Part shown: positions 41,714 through 47,734 of the stretch, piece after piece | How positions within the stretch are numbered: the stretch's first letter is position 1 | Layout: each line of letters starts with the position of its first letter | DNA from: CAG-390 sp964579135 | GTDB lineage: Bacteria; Bacillota; Clostridia; Oscillospirales; CAG-272 | Direction of reading: 5' to 3' | Length of the DNA: 47,734 nt | NCBI GenBank assembly: GCA_964579135.1 | Contig: CAZOFD010000011.1 | Coordinates: 1-47,734 of the forward strand | The notes under the pieces: model-generated | Seen by the model: only the letters and a program-made list of their open reading frames with translations | Database searches by the model: none | Told to the model about the DNA's origin: nothing | Program-made: the position numbers and the translations under genes

Positions 41714-42385
41714 TTAATCGTACGCGCGGCAGGCGGCGTATTTCGAATACGCGGTATCGTGCCTGTCTCCGAGTTGCACCGCGTCCCGTATTACATCCGG
41801 CAAAAAATCGTCCCACTTTACCTCGAGGATACGGGGTTCCCCCGGCACGGGGATCGTCGTGCAATCGGGGGCTAAAAAATCCGTACGGCGCAGTGCGGTG
41901 CGGATATCGTAGTCGAGCGTTACCCGAACGTTGCCCGGGGCAAACACGAACGGCTCTCTCGTATAGTCAACTATCACCTTCGGGGCAAGCCCCTCGTTGC
42001 GAACGCGTGAACGGAAAGCGCGGATAAGGTCGTCGTCGCTTTCCTCCATCCACTCCGTTCTTCCCGCCGCAATCGCCCGCGCCTGTTCTTCGGTCAAAGA
42101 GGTTTGATCCTTATGCCCCAAACCGCCGCACTTGAACTTTCTCTCAAGGTGAATTACGGACGTATCGCGGTTGTAAAGACGTATTCGATACTTTTCGCGG
42201 ACGTTCGTTCCGTCGATTTTTTCGCGCAGCGCCTTATCGTCCGCATTGTCAAAGTACAAACTGCGGATCTCGTATTTACCGTCGACGGCATACGGATCGG
42301 GCGCCATAACCGCACGCAGTCTTTGCCGTAAGATCAGCATATCCGAATAGCCGATCTCGTGCTTGATTTCGTGTCTGAATTGCAA
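41714..42385 (-). CDS. VTC-domain (polyphosphate polymerase-like) protein
   Basis: The 223-residue protein matches the VTC catalytic tunnel domain. Visible are FRHEIKHEIGYSD, YEIRSLYFDN, REKYRIRLYN, LERKFKCGGLGHKDQ, PKVIVDYTREPF, VRVTLDYDI and RILEVKWDD, providing the basic and acidic residues that line the triphosphate tunnel. In yeast VTC makes polyphosphate from ATP. A TTG start at 42385 is chosen because AAAGGAGG lies 8 bases upstream; the longer reading from 42439 lacks such a site. It is the first gene of the VTC-DUF4956-CotH unit. Confidence 0.83.
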   Translation of the reverse strand: MQFRHEIKHEIGYSDMLILRQRLRAVMAPDPYAVDGKYEIRSLYFDNADDKALREKIDGTNVREKYRIRLYNRDTSVIHLERKFKCGGLGHKDQTSLTEEQARAIAAGRTEWMEESDDDLIRAFRSRVRNEGLAPKVIVDYTREPFVFAPGNVRVTLDYDIRTALRRTDFLAPDCTTIPVPGEPRILEVKWDDFLPDVIRDAVQLGDRHDTAYSKYAACRAYD

Positions 42386-42410
42386 ATCGCACGCCTCCTT
42401 TTCGCCCCTT

Positions 42411-42416
42411 ATTATA
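42411..42416 (-). promoter_or_regulatory. -10 box of the VTC-DUF4956-CotH unit
   Basis: On the minus strand TATAAT occurs 25 bases before the TTG start, with no recognisable -35 box at 16-18 bases. Such promoters often need an activator; the response regulator encoded just upstream is the natural candidate. Confidence 0.45.
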
Positions 42417-42448
42417 GCCGCAAAACCTATGACGGACATTAGAAAACG

Positions 42449-42489
42449 TGAAAAAAACCTCTCCGTCGGTGATAACCGTCGGAAAGGTT
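42449..42489 (-). terminator. Terminator behind the histidine kinase gene
   Basis: AACCTCTCCGTCGGT pairs with ACCGTCGGAAAGGTT (42456-42470 with 42475-42489, one mismatch), followed on the minus strand by seven T. It separates the two-component genes from the VTC unit. Confidence 0.88.
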
Positions 42490-42499
42490 TGTGACAATA

Positions 42500-43723
42500 T
42501 TACGTATCGGCGCGAAAACGGGCGATAAATCGGAGCGTGCCGCGATCGGTGTAATTTGCCCTCAGCGTTCCGCCGAAGTTCTCCGCAATGGCGCGGGCTG
42601 CGGAAAGTCCGATGCCGTACCCCGAAGTGTCACCGTTTTGCGTTCTCGAGCTGTCGCCGCGGTAAAAGCGCTCGAACAGTCGTTCCGCGTCGGGGTCGGC
42701 AGGCACCTCGCAGGTGTTTTCTTCCGTGATTTTGATCTGTCTGCCGTCCGAAGCAAGCAAAAACCGCACGCTGCCGTTCTCGGGCGTGTACTTTACCGCA
42801 TTGTCCATCAGCACCGAGATCATCTGCATAAACGTGTCGCAGTGGACACGCATAACCACACCCGGCTCTATCGCTGCGGAAAATACGACGTTTTTTTGCG
42901 CCATCGCATCCTCATACCCCAGGAGCAGCTCCGAGACGCGCTCGCTGACGTTTACGTTTTCCACAGGCAACTCGGTCGCCTCGTCGAGCTTTGAAAGAGT
43001 CAGCAGGTTGGACATCAAAACGTTTAACCTTTGGGTCTGTCGGCGAATATTTTGGCTGTATTTCGTTTCTCCGTTGATCAGCGCGGAGGCGTCGTTATTG
43101 GACCCGATAATGGCAAGCGGCGTTTTCAGCTCGTGCCCCGCGTTGGTGATAAATCTCTTTTGCTTTTCCATCCCCGCCAATATCGGGCGCACCATACGCT
43201 TTGAAAACAGTGCGACGAATATCAAAACGGCAAACCAACAAACTACCGCAATGGCGCAGGAAAGGCTGAGCACCATAACAAACGTCTGCGTTTGCCCCGA
43301 TATATCCATAAAAAAGATCAAGCTGTCCGAGCCGAGTTGCTTTGTCGTGTATTTGTAATCGGAAATTTTACCGCGGTCCGACGTAACAGAGGCGGCATAC
43401 TGCGCCGCCTCGGCTGCCGTAACCGAGGAGATGCGGTCGACGTTCACGTTCGCCACGTTCCCCTCCGCGTCGACCCTAACCATAAAAAATCTTGCGGATT
43501 TTACGGTGTCCATATCCATCGGCGGGCGAAACACGCCCTTGGCAGGCGAGTCTTTTTGCAAAAACCGCTCGTCTCCGTCGGCTATCGTGAGGAGTATATC
43601 GTCCGACTGCCTGTCAAGTATAAAATAACTGAGGGTATTGATCGCGCCTATAAGCACGACAAGTAGGATCGTAACGGCGGACATAGCAAAGAAAACAAAC
43701 TTCTTTCGCAACGTTTTTTTCAT
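42500..43723 (-). CDS. Sensor histidine kinase (two-component)
   Basis: The 407-residue protein has two membrane segments (about 9-30 and 150-175) enclosing an extracytoplasmic sensor domain of about 110 residues. The cytoplasmic part has the phospho-acceptor His in NAGHELKTPLAIIG, the N-box VLMDNAVKYTPENGSV and the G-box GYGIGLSAARAIAENFGG. The ATG at 43723 overlaps the response regulator stop (ATGA), so the two are translated together; a much longer open frame upstream lies over the regulator gene and is not used. The signal sensed is unknown. Confidence 0.9.
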   Translation of the reverse strand: MKKTLRKKFVFFAMSAVTILLVVLIGAINTLSYFILDRQSDDILLTIADGDERFLQKDSPAKGVFRPPMDMDTVKSARFFMVRVDAEGNVANVNVDRISSVTAAEAAQYAASVTSDRGKISDYKYTTKQLGSDSLIFFMDISGQTQTFVMVLSLSCAIAVVCWFAVLIFVALFSKRMVRPILAGMEKQKRFITNAGHELKTPLAIIGSNNDASALINGETKYSQNIRRQTQRLNVLMSNLLTLSKLDEATELPVENVNVSERVSELLLGYEDAMAQKNVVFSAAIEPGVVMRVHCDTFMQMISVLMDNAVKYTPENGSVRFLLASDGRQIKITEENTCEVPADPDAERLFERFYRGDSSRTQNGDTSGYGIGLSAARAIAENFGGTLRANYTDRGTLRFIARFRADT

Positions 43724-44394
43724 AACGGCATCTCCAAACGGTATCCCACGTTTCGTTTCGACACGATTTCCACATCCGAGTTCATAGCTGAAAGACGCTT
43801 GCGAAGATACGAAACGTATAGCCAAACGCTGTTCATATCGGTCTCCGTATCGTACCCCCACGCCTTGATAAGCAGTTCCTCGGTGGACAGAAAAACACCG
43901 TGATTTATCATCAGTTGTTCCATCAGGCGGTACTCCTGCTTCGGAAGAACAAATTCGACCCCTTTGCAAAACAGCGCAGCGGAGCGAACGTTCAGCGACA
44001 GGTCGCCGAACTGCAAGATATCGGGACGGTACTCCTCTCTTCTGCGCAGCATCGCGCGAATTCGAGCCAGCAATTCACCCATATCGAAAGGCTTGGGCAA
44101 ATAATCGTCCGCCCCCGCGTCAAGCCCCCGTATACGGTCGTCCACACGACTTTTCGCGGTAAGCAGCAAAACCGGGGTCTTGCAGCCGCTTTTTCTCAAA
44201 GCGGAAAGCACCTCTATCCCGTCTCGCCCCGGCATCATAATATCCAAAATAATACCGTCGTAATCTCCCGCCGCGGCGTAGTCAAGCGCGTCGTCGCCGT
44301 TATAGACCGCGTCTACGATATATTTGTGATAAGTCAATATGTCCGTCACCGCTTCGGAAAGTGACCGTTCGTCCTCGGCATATAACAGCCTCAT
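43720..44394 (-). CDS. OmpR/PhoB-type response regulator
   Basis: The 224-residue protein has a receiver domain with acidic pair E7/D8, phospho-acceptor Asp51 in ILDIMMPGRDG, Thr79 and Lys101 in LPKPFD. A winged-helix DNA-binding domain (about 125-224) has LLIKAWGYDTETDMN and VSYLRKRL, ending RNVGYRLEM. It should control the genes downstream, most plausibly the VTC-DUF4956-CotH unit. GGAGGAC precedes the ATG. Confidence 0.93.
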   Translation of the reverse strand: MRLLYAEDERSLSEAVTDILTYHKYIVDAVYNGDDALDYAAAGDYDGIILDIMMPGRDGIEVLSALRKSGCKTPVLLLTAKSRVDDRIRGLDAGADDYLPKPFDMGELLARIRAMLRRREEYRPDILQFGDLSLNVRSAALFCKGVEFVLPKQEYRLMEQLMINHGVFLSTEELLIKAWGYDTETDMNSVWLYVSYLRKRLSAMNSDVEIVSKRNVGYRLEMPL

Positions 44395-44640
44395 CTTGTC
44401 CTCCGAAATTCTTTTTCGTTATGATATCACACAAATATGAACGTTTTTGCTCGAATTTATTAAAATCCGTTTTTCTATTATACCACGCCAAACTAAGATC
44501 TGCATAAGATTTTCGCGACGCAAGCCGTCGGCGGAGCAAACGGTATTCGCGAAGCGCTCGAGTGCGCAAGACGCTTCGCAGCCTCTTCAGTCGTGTGCGT
44601 TTTGCGACGGCGGGCACAATACGCCGAGATATCACCGAAC
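44395..44640. other. Intergenic stretch before the response regulator gene
   Basis: About 250 bases contain the response regulator promoter near 44477 and GC-rich sequence towards the ABC terminator. No supported gene on either strand. Confidence 0.6.
44477..44485 (-). promoter_or_regulatory. Extended -10 promoter of the two-component genes
   Basis: On the minus strand TGGTATAAT is an extended -10 element; the -35 region is weak. Transcription should start near 44470, about 75 bases before the regulator ATG. Confidence 0.65.
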
Positions 44641-44689
44641 AAAAAAAGACTTTCGCCGATTCGCTTCGCGAATTGACGAAAGTCTTTTT
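44641..44689 (-). terminator. Terminator behind the ABC transporter genes
   Basis: AAAAAGACTTTCG pairs with CGAAAGTCTTTTT (44643-44655 with 44677-44689). An inner ATTCGC/GCGAAT pairing continues the stem. Seven T follow on the minus strand. Confidence 0.9.
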
Positions 44690-44758
44690 ATTCGTCTGCC
44701 GAATATCCGTCTCGCGTCGCGCTGCAGCCGCTTTTGTACTGCGGATACGAGGGCGCGT

Positions 44759-45532
44759 TCATACTTTCGCAAACGATATCTCGTCATACGGGAGCTCCTT
44801 TGACAAACAGATATCGTCGCCGTAAATACACTTAAGCGTTTGCGGCTTGACGATTTCCTCCGAGGCACCCGTGCAAATAATCTTGCCGTCTTTTATCACA
44901 ATAACGTTGCTGCCGAGAAACAGCGCGTGATTGGGATCGTGGGATGAGAGCACGACCGTTATCCCGTCGATGGCACAAATATCCTTAATACTCCCCAATA
45001 TCAACGCCCGATTCGAAAGATCGAGTGCGGAAGTCGGCTCGTCCATCAGAATTATCTCGGTATTTTGCACGAGAGCCGAACAAATGGCAACGAGTTGCCG
45101 TTCGCCGCCGCTGATTTCGGCTATATCTTTGTCGAGCAGGCAGCGAATCCTCAGGCGGTCAGCACACTCATCGATGCGCGCAAGATATTCTCCGCTCGGT
45201 TTTCGATAAAATCTCGTCGTATTTACAAGCCCGAACGAGAGATAATCCCGCACGGAATAATCGCCGACGTTCGACGTTTTCTGCGCCACGTACGCAATCT
45301 TTTTCGAGCGCTCCGCGATAGAATAGTCTCGGCTGTTTTTGCCGTCGATAAATATCTCCCCCGCACTCGGCGAGAGGAGCCCGGCGATCATTTTAATAAG
45401 CGTCGTTTTTCCGCATCCGTTCGGTCCCAAAAGAACGGTAACCGTGCCATTTTTTATTTCAAACGAAATATCGTCCGCAACGGGTTTGCCGCCCGCTCCG
45501 TAGCGAAAGCTTAAATTGCGAGCCTCAATCAT
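44759..45532 (-). CDS. ABC uptake transporter ATP-binding protein (FecE/BtuD type)
   Basis: The 257-residue ATPase has Walker A GPNGCGKTT (36-44), a Q-loop at AYVAQKTSNVGD, the signature ISGGERQ, Walker B IILMDEPTSALD and the switch His in LSSHDPNHAL. The sequence ending GTVTVLL and EISGGERQLVAICSALVQ is typical of the iron-siderophore/cobalamin type. It overlaps the permease gene by 8 bases and is the last gene of the uptake operon. Confidence 0.92.
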   Translation of the reverse strand: MIEARNLSFRYGAGGKPVADDISFEIKNGTVTVLLGPNGCGKTTLIKMIAGLLSPSAGEIFIDGKNSRDYSIAERSKKIAYVAQKTSNVGDYSVRDYLSFGLVNTTRFYRKPSGEYLARIDECADRLRIRCLLDKDIAEISGGERQLVAICSALVQNTEIILMDEPTSALDLSNRALILGSIKDICAIDGITVVLSSHDPNHALFLGSNVIVIKDGKIICTGASEEIVKPQTLKCIYGDDICLSKELPYDEISFAKV

Positions 45533-46535
45533 CCGTTTGCACCCTCTTACCTCTGCCTATCAAAATCGCGACAAAAACTATCGTGCCGAAAAGTCCGGTC
45601 ACGGCGGACAACGGAATCTCCGCGGCGGTAAACGTCCTTGACAAAATATCGGTTACGATCATAAATATACTTCCGACAGCCATACAAACGGGGATGGATT
45701 TACTCGTCTCTCTCCCGACAAGCAAGCGGGCGATGTGCGGAATCACAAGCCCCACCCACGAGATAACGCCGCAAAACGCGACCGTAACGGCGGTAAGCAA
45801 AGTGGATACAAGTATAATAAGCGCTCGATAAAATTTATAGTCGACGCCCTTGCCGACAGCCTCCTCGCCGCCAAGCGCTATCAAGTTGACGCGCCAGCCG
45901 ATAATCAATAAGATAGCGCAACAAACGACCACTATGGGCAACATAAATCCCACGCTCTTCGCCGTGGAATTCTCGAACGAGCCCATAAGCCAATAGGTAA
46001 CGGACGAGAGCACCGCCTCGTCCGACGAAAAATATTTGACAAGCGACAAAAGCGACGACGAAAGACCGCTCACTATGATCCCCGACATAACGAGCATCCC
46101 GGGGGATGCATTGCGGAACGCCTTGTATATCAGCATAGTAACGGCGACCGCGCAAATACCGAAAACAAAGGCGAAAGCGCTGATCGTTGCCGACGAAAAG
46201 CCGAGAACGATGGCAAGCGCGGCACCGACGCTTGCGCCGTTGCTGACGCCGAGCAGATCTGGAGAAACGAGCTTATTTTCGAACGTTTCCTGATAAAGAA
46301 GCCCCGAAACGCTTAGGGCCGCGCCCGTGAGCGCGGCAATAACGGTGCGGGGCAATCGCAAATTGAGAATGACAGCCCGCTCCGTGTTATAAGCGCTCTC
46401 CAGAGTAAACAGCGCCTTTATCAGTACTTTGAACCCGATGTGAAATCGCCCGAGAGAAAGCCCCGCGGCAAACGCCGCCAAAAATATCGGCAGGCAAACC
46501 AACAGAACGACTGCGGTCTTATCTTTTTTCATCAC
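45525..46535 (-). CDS. ABC uptake transporter permease (FecCD/BtuC type)
   Basis: The 336-residue membrane protein has about ten hydrophobic segments. Family hallmarks are LRLPRTVIAALTGAALSVSG, LLGVSNGASVGAA, GEEAVGKGVDY and GVISWVGLVIPHIARLLVG. Two copies form the channel for iron-siderophore, haem or cobalamin. It overlaps the binding-protein gene by 4 bases upstream and the ATPase gene by 8 bases downstream. Confidence 0.93.
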   Translation of the reverse strand: MMKKDKTAVVLLVCLPIFLAAFAAGLSLGRFHIGFKVLIKALFTLESAYNTERAVILNLRLPRTVIAALTGAALSVSGLLYQETFENKLVSPDLLGVSNGASVGAALAIVLGFSSATISAFAFVFGICAVAVTMLIYKAFRNASPGMLVMSGIIVSGLSSSLLSLVKYFSSDEAVLSSVTYWLMGSFENSTAKSVGFMLPIVVVCCAILLIIGWRVNLIALGGEEAVGKGVDYKFYRALIILVSTLLTAVTVAFCGVISWVGLVIPHIARLLVGRETSKSIPVCMAVGSIFMIVTDILSRTFTAAEIPLSAVTGLFGTIVFVAILIGRGKRVQTDD

Positions 46536-47593
46536 GCCAAATTACCGCCGTCGGGACCTTTGCCCGAAAGGATATATTCGACCTGCGCGTCGGTCAGATC
46601 TGTCCCGAAATATTCTTTTACCGACGTCCTTACCATTTCCGCAACGTCGTAATCGAAAAGATCGGGATAAAGCTTGTTTGCCATATCGCAAAAGAAGACG
46701 GGAGTCATAGCGGAGATCTGCTCGAACGTCGTAAAACCGACGGGGATAGTATAAACCTCGTCGCTTTTTACCGCCTCCAAATTGGCATACACTTCGGAAG
46801 CGTAAAGAGAATCCTTTAACGTATTTTGGTATATGCCGCCGATAACGATAACGTCGGGGTTCTTTGCGCAAATCGCCTCCGCGGACGGTTTGCCCGTCTC
46901 AAAATCCCGGCTTATAAAATCAAATCCGAGTTGTCTGTATGCATATTCGGTGAAAGACGACGCGGTATCCGTATAACCGATTCCTTTGTTTTTATCGCCG
47001 CGAACGTAATACAGCGAACGGGTTTGGGTATCGCCGGCGTTGATCGCGCCTTGAATTTCGCCTATCGTATCTCCCACCTTGCTTTTCCACGCGGCAACCT
47101 TTGCCGCGACAGCGGGACTGTCCCAGATCTGCGTAACGAGATCGGCAAAAAAGAATACGTATTCGTCATACGTCGGGTTGCCGTAAAGAGAAACGTTCAG
47201 CGCGGTAACTCCGTGATCTTTGAGCCCGTCGGCAACGTACTTCTCCGGGGCAAACACCAACTCGACGCCGCGGGACAGATAGGTTTCGTAACTTTCTTCA
47301 TAATCATATCTGTATTCGTCGTCGGAAGCGGGATACATAACCGAGACCCATTCGTTATCGTAAATAGTTTTGTATGCGCCGTCGATACAATCGCCGAGCC
47401 CGAAGGCGATCAGCAAATCGTACGTTGTTCTCGACACGCAAGCGACCTTCGTCGGATTTTTCTTGACTTCAACGGTTTCTCCGAGCATATCCGCAACGGT
47501 CACCGTCTCGTCGTCCTCATAGCTGTCGCCGCATGCCGTAAAACCGAGAGTTAAAAGAGCGACGCACAAAACAAGCGATAATATCCTTTTCAT
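46532..47593 (-). CDS. ABC transporter substrate-binding lipoprotein (BtuF/FecB type)
   Basis: The 353-residue protein has a lipoprotein signal peptide with a lipobox ending GFTAC, so the mature form begins at Cys and is anchored on the outer face of the membrane. The two-lobed fold of the family is seen in DMLGETVEVKKNPTKVACVS, then VELVFAPEKY and NPDVIVIGGIY. The ligand is unclear; Fe-siderophore, haem and cobalamin-like compounds are all possible, and no biosynthetic or regulatory neighbour decides it. ATG at 47593 is preferred over a TTG seven codons upstream that overlaps the weak ribosome binding site. First gene of the uptake operon. Confidence 0.88.
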   Translation of the reverse strand: MKRILSLVLCVALLTLGFTACGDSYEDDETVTVADMLGETVEVKKNPTKVACVSRTTYDLLIAFGLGDCIDGAYKTIYDNEWVSVMYPASDDEYRYDYEESYETYLSRGVELVFAPEKYVADGLKDHGVTALNVSLYGNPTYDEYVFFFADLVTQIWDSPAVAAKVAAWKSKVGDTIGEIQGAINAGDTQTRSLYYVRGDKNKGIGYTDTASSFTEYAYRQLGFDFISRDFETGKPSAEAICAKNPDVIVIGGIYQNTLKDSLYASEVYANLEAVKSDEVYTIPVGFTTFEQISAMTPVFFCDMANKLYPDLFDYDVAEMVRTSVKEYFGTDLTDAQVEYILSGKGPDGGNLA

Positions 47594-47684
47594 ATTTTCA
47601 ACTCTTCCCGACAAAAGAAAAATAATCCGCGCAAATGGTCATTTTCCACATTCTTCGCGCTCAAAAAGCCTCTTGTCTTATCAA

Positions 47685-47713
47685 AGTTTACCACAACTTC
47701 AGCGGCGTGTCAA
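47685..47713 (-). promoter_or_regulatory. Promoter of the ABC uptake operon
   Basis: On the minus strand TTGACA (47708-47713), a 17-base spacer and TAAACT (47685-47690). The leader is about 85 bases. No Fur-type palindrome or cobalamin riboswitch element was recognised in it. Confidence 0.75.
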
Positions 47714-47734
47714 TATTCCAACCGGCATTTTTTG

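Noticed and set aside
47594..47734. Cobalamin or other riboswitch before the ABC uptake operon
   Set aside because: The leader is only about 85 bases and shows no conserved riboswitch core.

Overview
The window is about half G+C and looks like part of a chromosome from an anaerobic Firmicutes-type bacterium of the Clostridia. Supporting signs are purine-rich ribosome binding sites, sigma-A-type promoters with 17-bp spacers, SipW/TasA-type secretion genes, a CotH/DUF4956/VTC cluster and Flx-Hdr redox genes. The exact lineage cannot be fixed from the sequence alone; an uncultured gut clostridium is a reasonable guess.

Layout. 1-2.5 kb (minus strand): a cut-off tRNA-Ser, a membrane-anchored VanY-type D,D-carboxypeptidase, a DUF421 membrane protein and a small PQ-loop-like membrane protein. 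2.6-14.1 kb (minus): one long operon of eleven genes behind a perfect TTGACA-17-TATAAT promoter. In transcription order it reads malate dehydrogenase (of the lactate dehydrogenase fold), class II fumarase, hdrB, hdrC, hdrA, flxD, flxC, flxB, flxA, and an FrdB-like and FrdA-like fumarate reductase pair. It joins the reductive branch oxaloacetate-malate-fumarate-succinate to a complete, potentially electron-bifurcating NADH:Flx-Hdr complex with no membrane anchor subunit or quinone site. This is the most interesting system in the window. 14.2-20.4 kb (minus): a P1B-type metal ATPase preceded by three consecutive SPFH/Band-7 proteins, probably one operon. 20.6-25.9 kb: D-amino acid aminotransferase, a divergent phosphoribosyltransferase-like protein, ClpB, and a ribbon-helix-helix regulator with a paired operator-like sequence.

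26.6-36.7 kb (plus): a surface-fibre locus. It has a SipW-type signal peptidase, five small proteins with SipW-type signal peptides (TasA/CalY-like), a 1502-residue secreted protein with MucBP/InlB-type repeats and a His/Cys-rich section, and a small protein with an LPXTG-like C-terminal anchor. The locus opens with a strong promoter and ends with an 18-bp terminator stem. 36.7-39.0 kb: an AT-rich scar holding a decayed recQ (nonsense codon plus two frame changes) and the first codons of another lost gene. 39.0-44.5 kb (minus): CotH-kinase-like protein, DUF4956 protein and VTC-domain polyphosphate polymerase-like protein, preceded by an OmpR-type two-component pair. 44.6-47.7 kb (minus): a complete FecBCD/BtuFCD-type ABC uptake system.

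How the genes work together. In the long operon malate dehydrogenase and fumarase make fumarate, FrdAB reduces it, and Flx-Hdr is the likely electron supplier from NADH, perhaps reducing ferredoxin at the same time. In the SipW locus the dedicated peptidase matures the five fibre-type subunits, while the large repeat protein and the anchored protein would complete or attach the surface structure. Functions are assigned from remembered family motifs; no database search was possible.
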